64,000 bases of DNA from Treponema porcinum (GTDB lineage: Bacteria > Spirochaetota > Spirochaetia > Treponematales > Treponemataceae). This document shows, in pieces, positions 61,011-64,000 of this stretch (within the stretch, counting starts at the first letter, position 1; every line of letters begins with the position of its first letter). The stretch covers positions 62,001 to 126,000 of the forward strand of contig NZ_FUWG01000002.1 of the NCBI RefSeq assembly GCF_900167145.1, given 5' to 3'. Made by a program: the position numbers and the translations under genes. The notes beneath the pieces are model-generated. The model was not told the origin of the DNA. It made no database searches and saw nothing but the letters and a program-made list of their open reading frames with translations.

Positions 61011-61120
61011 GAAAGAGATGTTTATAAACATGAAGTAACTTTAAAAAGCACCGTTTTTACGGCACATTGCATCACCAGAATTTTTTTTTCATCAACCATT
61101 TTTTCCTCAAAAAAAACTGC

Positions 61121-61287
61121 TTCTTACCTGTTAATAAACACCCTGCTTATTAGGTTAATCACGAGGGTGCTTATTAACCTGATAAGCACACCGCTGATTA
61201 GTTAATCAGTAGACCCCTTACTAGACTAGTAAGCAGGGTGCTTTCTAGTCTAATCAGCATACCCTTTACTAGACTAGAAAGCGGTGC
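61121..61287. repeat. Cluster of nested palindromes
   Basis: About 165 bp of short palindromic units with ACCC/GGGT spacers. Main stems: TGCTTATTAGGTTAAT (61144-61159) with ATTAACCTGATAAGCA (61173-61188), one mismatch; CTGATTA/TAATCAG (61194-61209); TTACTAG/CTAGTAA (61218-61232); GCTTTCTAGTCT (61240-61251) with AGACTAGAAAGC (61271-61282), perfect. Two near-identical units (from 61213 and 61260) repeat ACCC-TTACTAGACTAG. Flanks: 61011-61120 and 61288-61469 hold no recognisable gene. Confidence 0.75.
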
Positions 61288-61455
61288 GTTATATGGAGAA
61301 CTTACAGCCTGCATAACGGATTTATTACAGACCTGTTCACTGATTTGTTTTCATCACGAATACGGATTTATAAGCATGAATAACATTCCAGTACACAGCC
61401 CATATTACAAGCGTTAATTCAATGCAATTCACAAGACGTTTACAAGATTTTTCTA

Positions 61456-61461
61456 TATAAT
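61456..61461 (+). promoter_or_regulatory. -10 box of the HAD gene, leaderless type
   Basis: TATAAT ends 8 nt before the ATG at 61470 and no ribosome binding site lies between. Confidence 0.5.
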
Positions 61462-61469
61462 TCCTTTTT

Positions 61470-62123
61470 ATGAAGGACTACATTTTTTTTGACTTGGACG
61501 GAACGCTTACCGATTCGCAGGAAGGCATTTTAAACTCCCTGCGGATTTCCCTTTCGCTTTTTGGCATAAATCTTACGGATGATGAAATGCGCGTTTTTAT
61601 CGGACCGCCGCTCAAAGAATCGTTTTCTAAGACAATGCACTTTTCTCCTGAACAGACGGAAAAGGCAGTCGCAGCTTTCCACGAATATTACGAGTCAAAA
61701 GGACTTTTTGAAAACCGCGTATACGACGGAATTCCAGCCGTCCTTGAACTTCTGAAAAATGCCGGAAAGCATCTTGCAGTAGCAACGTCAAAGCCGGAAA
61801 TTCTTGCAGTAAGAATCCTTGAGCATTTTGAACTTGCGCATTATTTTGACTTTATCTGCGGAAGCAACATTGACGAAACCCGCAGCGACAAGGCGGAAGT
61901 CATTGCATACACAATGCAAAAATGCGGACTTACAAAAAAAGATGCAGACAGAATCATCATGACCGGTGACCGGAAAAATGACATTGACGGTGCGCACAAA
62001 AACGGAATACAGGCGGCCGCCGTCCTTTACGGCTACGGAAATCAGGAAGAATTCCTAAATGCAGGCGCTGATTACATCATAAAAACAGCGGAAGAATTGG
62101 GAACGTTCCTTAAAAACAGCTGA
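61470..62123 (+). CDS. HAD-IA family hydrolase (phosphoglycolate phosphatase-like)
   Basis: A 217-residue cytosolic phosphatase. FFDLDGTLTDS is motif I with the nucleophile Asp and acid Asp; ATSKPE is motif II; the Lys region follows; MTGDRKNDIDGAHKNGI is motif IV. The helical cap between residues 15 and 80 is of the C1 type used by Gph and PpaX. The substrate is not determined. This is the first ordinary chromosomal gene right of the accessory island. Confidence 0.9.
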   Translation: MKDYIFFDLDGTLTDSQEGILNSLRISLSLFGINLTDDEMRVFIGPPLKESFSKTMHFSPEQTEKAVAAFHEYYESKGLFENRVYDGIPAVLELLKNAGKHLAVATSKPEILAVRILEHFELAHYFDFICGSNIDETRSDKAEVIAYTMQKCGLTKKDADRIIMTGDRKNDIDGAHKNGIQAAAVLYGYGNQEEFLNAGADYIIKTAEELGTFLKNS

Positions 62124-62242
62124 TTTTTACGGCGGATACCGTTCTTTATTTCTGCAAAGCTTTAAAACAAGTCTCTCTGTAACATTGTGAACATTGCTGT
62201 TTTCTGATATTCTTTGCATAACTTATAAAAAGCGAGGACTCT

Positions 62243-64000
62243 ATGAAACTTTGGGAAAAGGGTGCTTTCCTTTCTAACGGAAAACTTGTTGAATCTGTGC
62301 AGGGAGCAAATGCGGCTGACTGCGCAAAAAACACAATTGCGTACCGCATCTTGCAGAAACACAATACGTCTGCGGATGCTTCAAAACTTAAAATCAAATT
62401 TGACAAAATTACTTCACACGATATTACTTATGTAGGAATTATCCAGACGGCCCGTGCTTCCGGGCTTAAAAAATTCCCGATTCCTTACGTTCTTACAAAC
62501 TGCCACAACTCACTTTGCGCAGTAGGCGGAACAATCAACGAAGACGACCACATGTTCGGTCTTACATGCGCACAGAAATACGGCGGAATTTACGTTCCTC
62601 CTCACCAGGCTGTAATCCACCAGTTTGCACGCGAAATGCTCAGCCGCTGCGGCGATATGATTTTAGGTTCTGACAGCCACACTCGTTACGGCGCGCTTGG
62701 TACAATGGCAATCGGCGAAGGCGGCGGAGAACTTGCAAAGCAGCTTTTAGGAAAAACTTATGACGTTAATATGCCTGGAGTAATCGCCGTCTACCTTACA
62801 GGTTCTCCTGTTCCGGGTGTAGGCCCTCAGGATGTTGCCCTTGCAATCATCAAGGAAGTTTTCAACAACGGCTATGTAAAAAACAAGGTAATGGAATTTG
62901 TAGGCCCGGGAATAAAAAATCTTTCGGCAGATTTCCGTATCGGCGTTGACGTTATGACGACGGAAACAACATGCCTTTCTTCAATCTGGGCAACTGACGA
63001 AAAAATCCGCGAGTTCTACGCAATCCACGGACGCGAAGGCGACTATTCAGAACTTACTCCTGCAGAAAATGCCTGGTACGACGGCGCAATTGAAATCGAC
63101 CTTTCAGAAATCCGTCCGATGATTGCGCTTCCGTTCCATCCTTCATGTGCATACACCATTGACGAAGTAAACGCAAACCTTCTTGACCTTCTTGACGAAA
63201 CGGAAAAACGCGCAAAGGTCAGCTTTGGAGACAAAGTTCAGTTCTCCCTTAAGAGCAAGGTAATTGACGGAAAACTTTACGTTGACCAGGGCGTAATTGC
63301 CGGATGCGCAGGAGGCGGTTTTGAAAACATCTGCGCTGCGGCAGACATCCTTAAGGGAAAAGACACTGGAAACGGAAAATTCCTTCTTAACGTCTACCCA
63401 GCTTCAATGCCTGTTTATATGGAACTTATGAAAAACGGCGCATTCGCTTCGCTTGTTGACGCTGGCGCAATCATAAAGACTGCATTCTGCGGTCCGTGCT
63501 TTGGCGCAGGCGACACTCCGGCAAACGGCGCGCTTTCTATCCGCCACTCAACACGCAACTTCCCGAACCGCGAAGGTTCAAAAATCCAGAACGGTCAGCT
63601 TTCTTCCGTTGCGCTTATGGACGCACGCTCAATCGCCGCAACTGCTGCAAACAAGGGATTCCTTACTGCGGCTACGGAATTCGACACGGAATTCAGCGGC
63701 AAAAAATATTTCTTTGACAAGACAATTTACGAAAAGCGAGTTTACGATTCAAAAGGCGTTGCACACCCGGAAGTTGAGATTCAGTTCGGCCCGAACATCA
63801 AGGACTGGCCGGAAATGTCTGCCCTTACGAACGACCTTCTTCTTAAAGTGGTTTCTGAAATCCACGACCCGGTAACAACAACAGACGAGCTTATTCCGTC
63901 AGGCGAAACTTCTTCGTTCCGCTCAAATCCGCTTGGGCTTGCGGAATTTACGCTCAGCCGCAAAGACCCTGCTTATGTAGGAAAAGCAAAGGCCGTACGC
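62243..64000 (+). CDS. Aconitase-family hydratase (YbhJ-like), 3' end beyond window
   Basis: 586 codons are open from ATG 62243 to the window edge. GCGAGGA is the ribosome binding site. [23 protein letters not shown] is the aconitase SDSHT motif. [11 protein letters not shown] and [17 protein letters not shown] supply the cluster cysteines, and [18 protein letters not shown] starts the swivel part. Order and length fit the hydratase YbhJ subfamily rather than AcnA or LeuC. The reaction is probably citrate/aconitate- or methylcitrate-type hydration; no other TCA gene is visible here. Confidence 0.88.
   Translation, partial: MKLWEKGAFLSNGKLVESVQGANAADCAKNTIAYRILQKHNTSADASKLKIKFDKITSHDITYVGIIQTARASGLKKFPIPYVLTNCHNSLCAVGGTINEDDHMFGLTCAQKYGGIYVPPHQAVIHQFAREMLSRCGDMILGSDSHTRYGALGTMAIGEGGGELAKQLLGKTYDVNMPGVIAVYLTGSPVPGVGPQDVALAIIKEVFNNGYVKNKVMEFVGPGIKNLSADFRIGVDVMTTETTCLSSIWATDEKIREFYAIHGREGDYSELTPAENAWYDGAIEIDLSEIRPMIALPFHPSCAYTIDEVNANLLDLLDETEKRAKVSFGDKVQFSLKSKVIDGKLYVDQGVIAGCAGGGFENICAAADILKGKDTGNGKFLLNVYPASMPVYMELMKNGAFASLVDAGAIIKTAFCGPCFGAGDTPANGALSIRHSTRNFPNREGSKIQNGQLSSVALMDARSIAATAANKGFLTAATEFDTEFSGKKYFFDKTIYEKRVYDSKGVAHPEVEIQFGPNIKDWPEMSALTNDLLLKVVSEIHDPVTTTDELIPSGETSSFRSNPLGLAEFTLSRKDPAYVGKAKAVR

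Noticed and set aside
61121..61287. CRISPR array
   Set aside because: Units are palindromic, differ in length and sequence, and have no unique 25-40 bp spacers; no cas gene is nearby.

Overview
The window looks like a chromosomal segment of a saccharolytic, anaerobic, host-associated spirochaete, most likely a Treponema. The evidence is indirect: moderate G+C, pyruvate phosphate dikinase beside a phosphofructokinase, a glycogen/alpha-glucan gene set, anaerobic class III ribonucleotide reductase, rubrerythrin, a UPF0371/DUF1846 protein, lipoproteins with loose lipoboxes, and poly-G tracts in promoters of surface-protein genes, a known Treponema habit. I found no rRNA, tRNA or CRISPR array.

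Layout. 1-6.3 kb: divergent pfk and ppdK, then tcdA back to back with an OmpA-like envelope protein. 6.3-14.7 kb: Xre regulator with CPBP protease, YgiQ radical-SAM protein, a receiver/GGDEF-like/EAL protein, an NYN nuclease, two GNAT acetyltransferases. 14.9-16.05 kb: iron alcohol dehydrogenase broken by one base. 16.2-22.1 kb: livKHMGF branched-chain amino acid ABC operon plus a TRIC/UPF0126 channel. 22-27 kb: split L-serine dehydratase, an orphan sugar-binding protein, an rRNA methyltransferase, a TetR regulator. 27-40 kb: alpha-glucan block (lipoprotein, a 1485-residue GH133-GH13 double debrancher, SulP and EamA transporters, GlgP, GlgX). 40-50 kb: era, rubrerythrin, nrdDG with tandem NrdR boxes, an HD hydrolase, mscS, nth, metK under a SAM-II-type riboswitch, a stand-alone CBM48 protein, a tRNA methyltransferase. 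50-54.8 kb: hutH-like lyase, phase-variable lipoprotein, DUF1846 protein, phase-variable outer-membrane protein. 55-61.3 kb: AT-richer accessory island holding an IS66 remnant, a full type IIG-like restriction-modification enzyme, an orphan antitoxin and at least six broken genes, ending in a cluster of nested palindromes. 61.4-64 kb: HAD phosphatase and an aconitase-family hydratase running off the edge.

How it fits together. Debranching enzymes, GlgP, the CBM48 protein, Pfk and Ppdk would take stored or imported alpha-glucan to pyruvate. Amino-acid uptake plus serine and histidine lyases would feed the same pool.

Regulatory signals stand out most: two TTGACA/-10 promoters whose spacers contain G10 and G11, a SAM-II-like pseudoknot covering the metK ribosome binding site, a NrdR operator pair, and about ten genes whose -10 element lies 6-11 nt before the start codon with no ribosome binding site, suggesting many leaderless mRNAs. 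A branched RNA-like element ending in a terminator lies between rubrerythrin and era.
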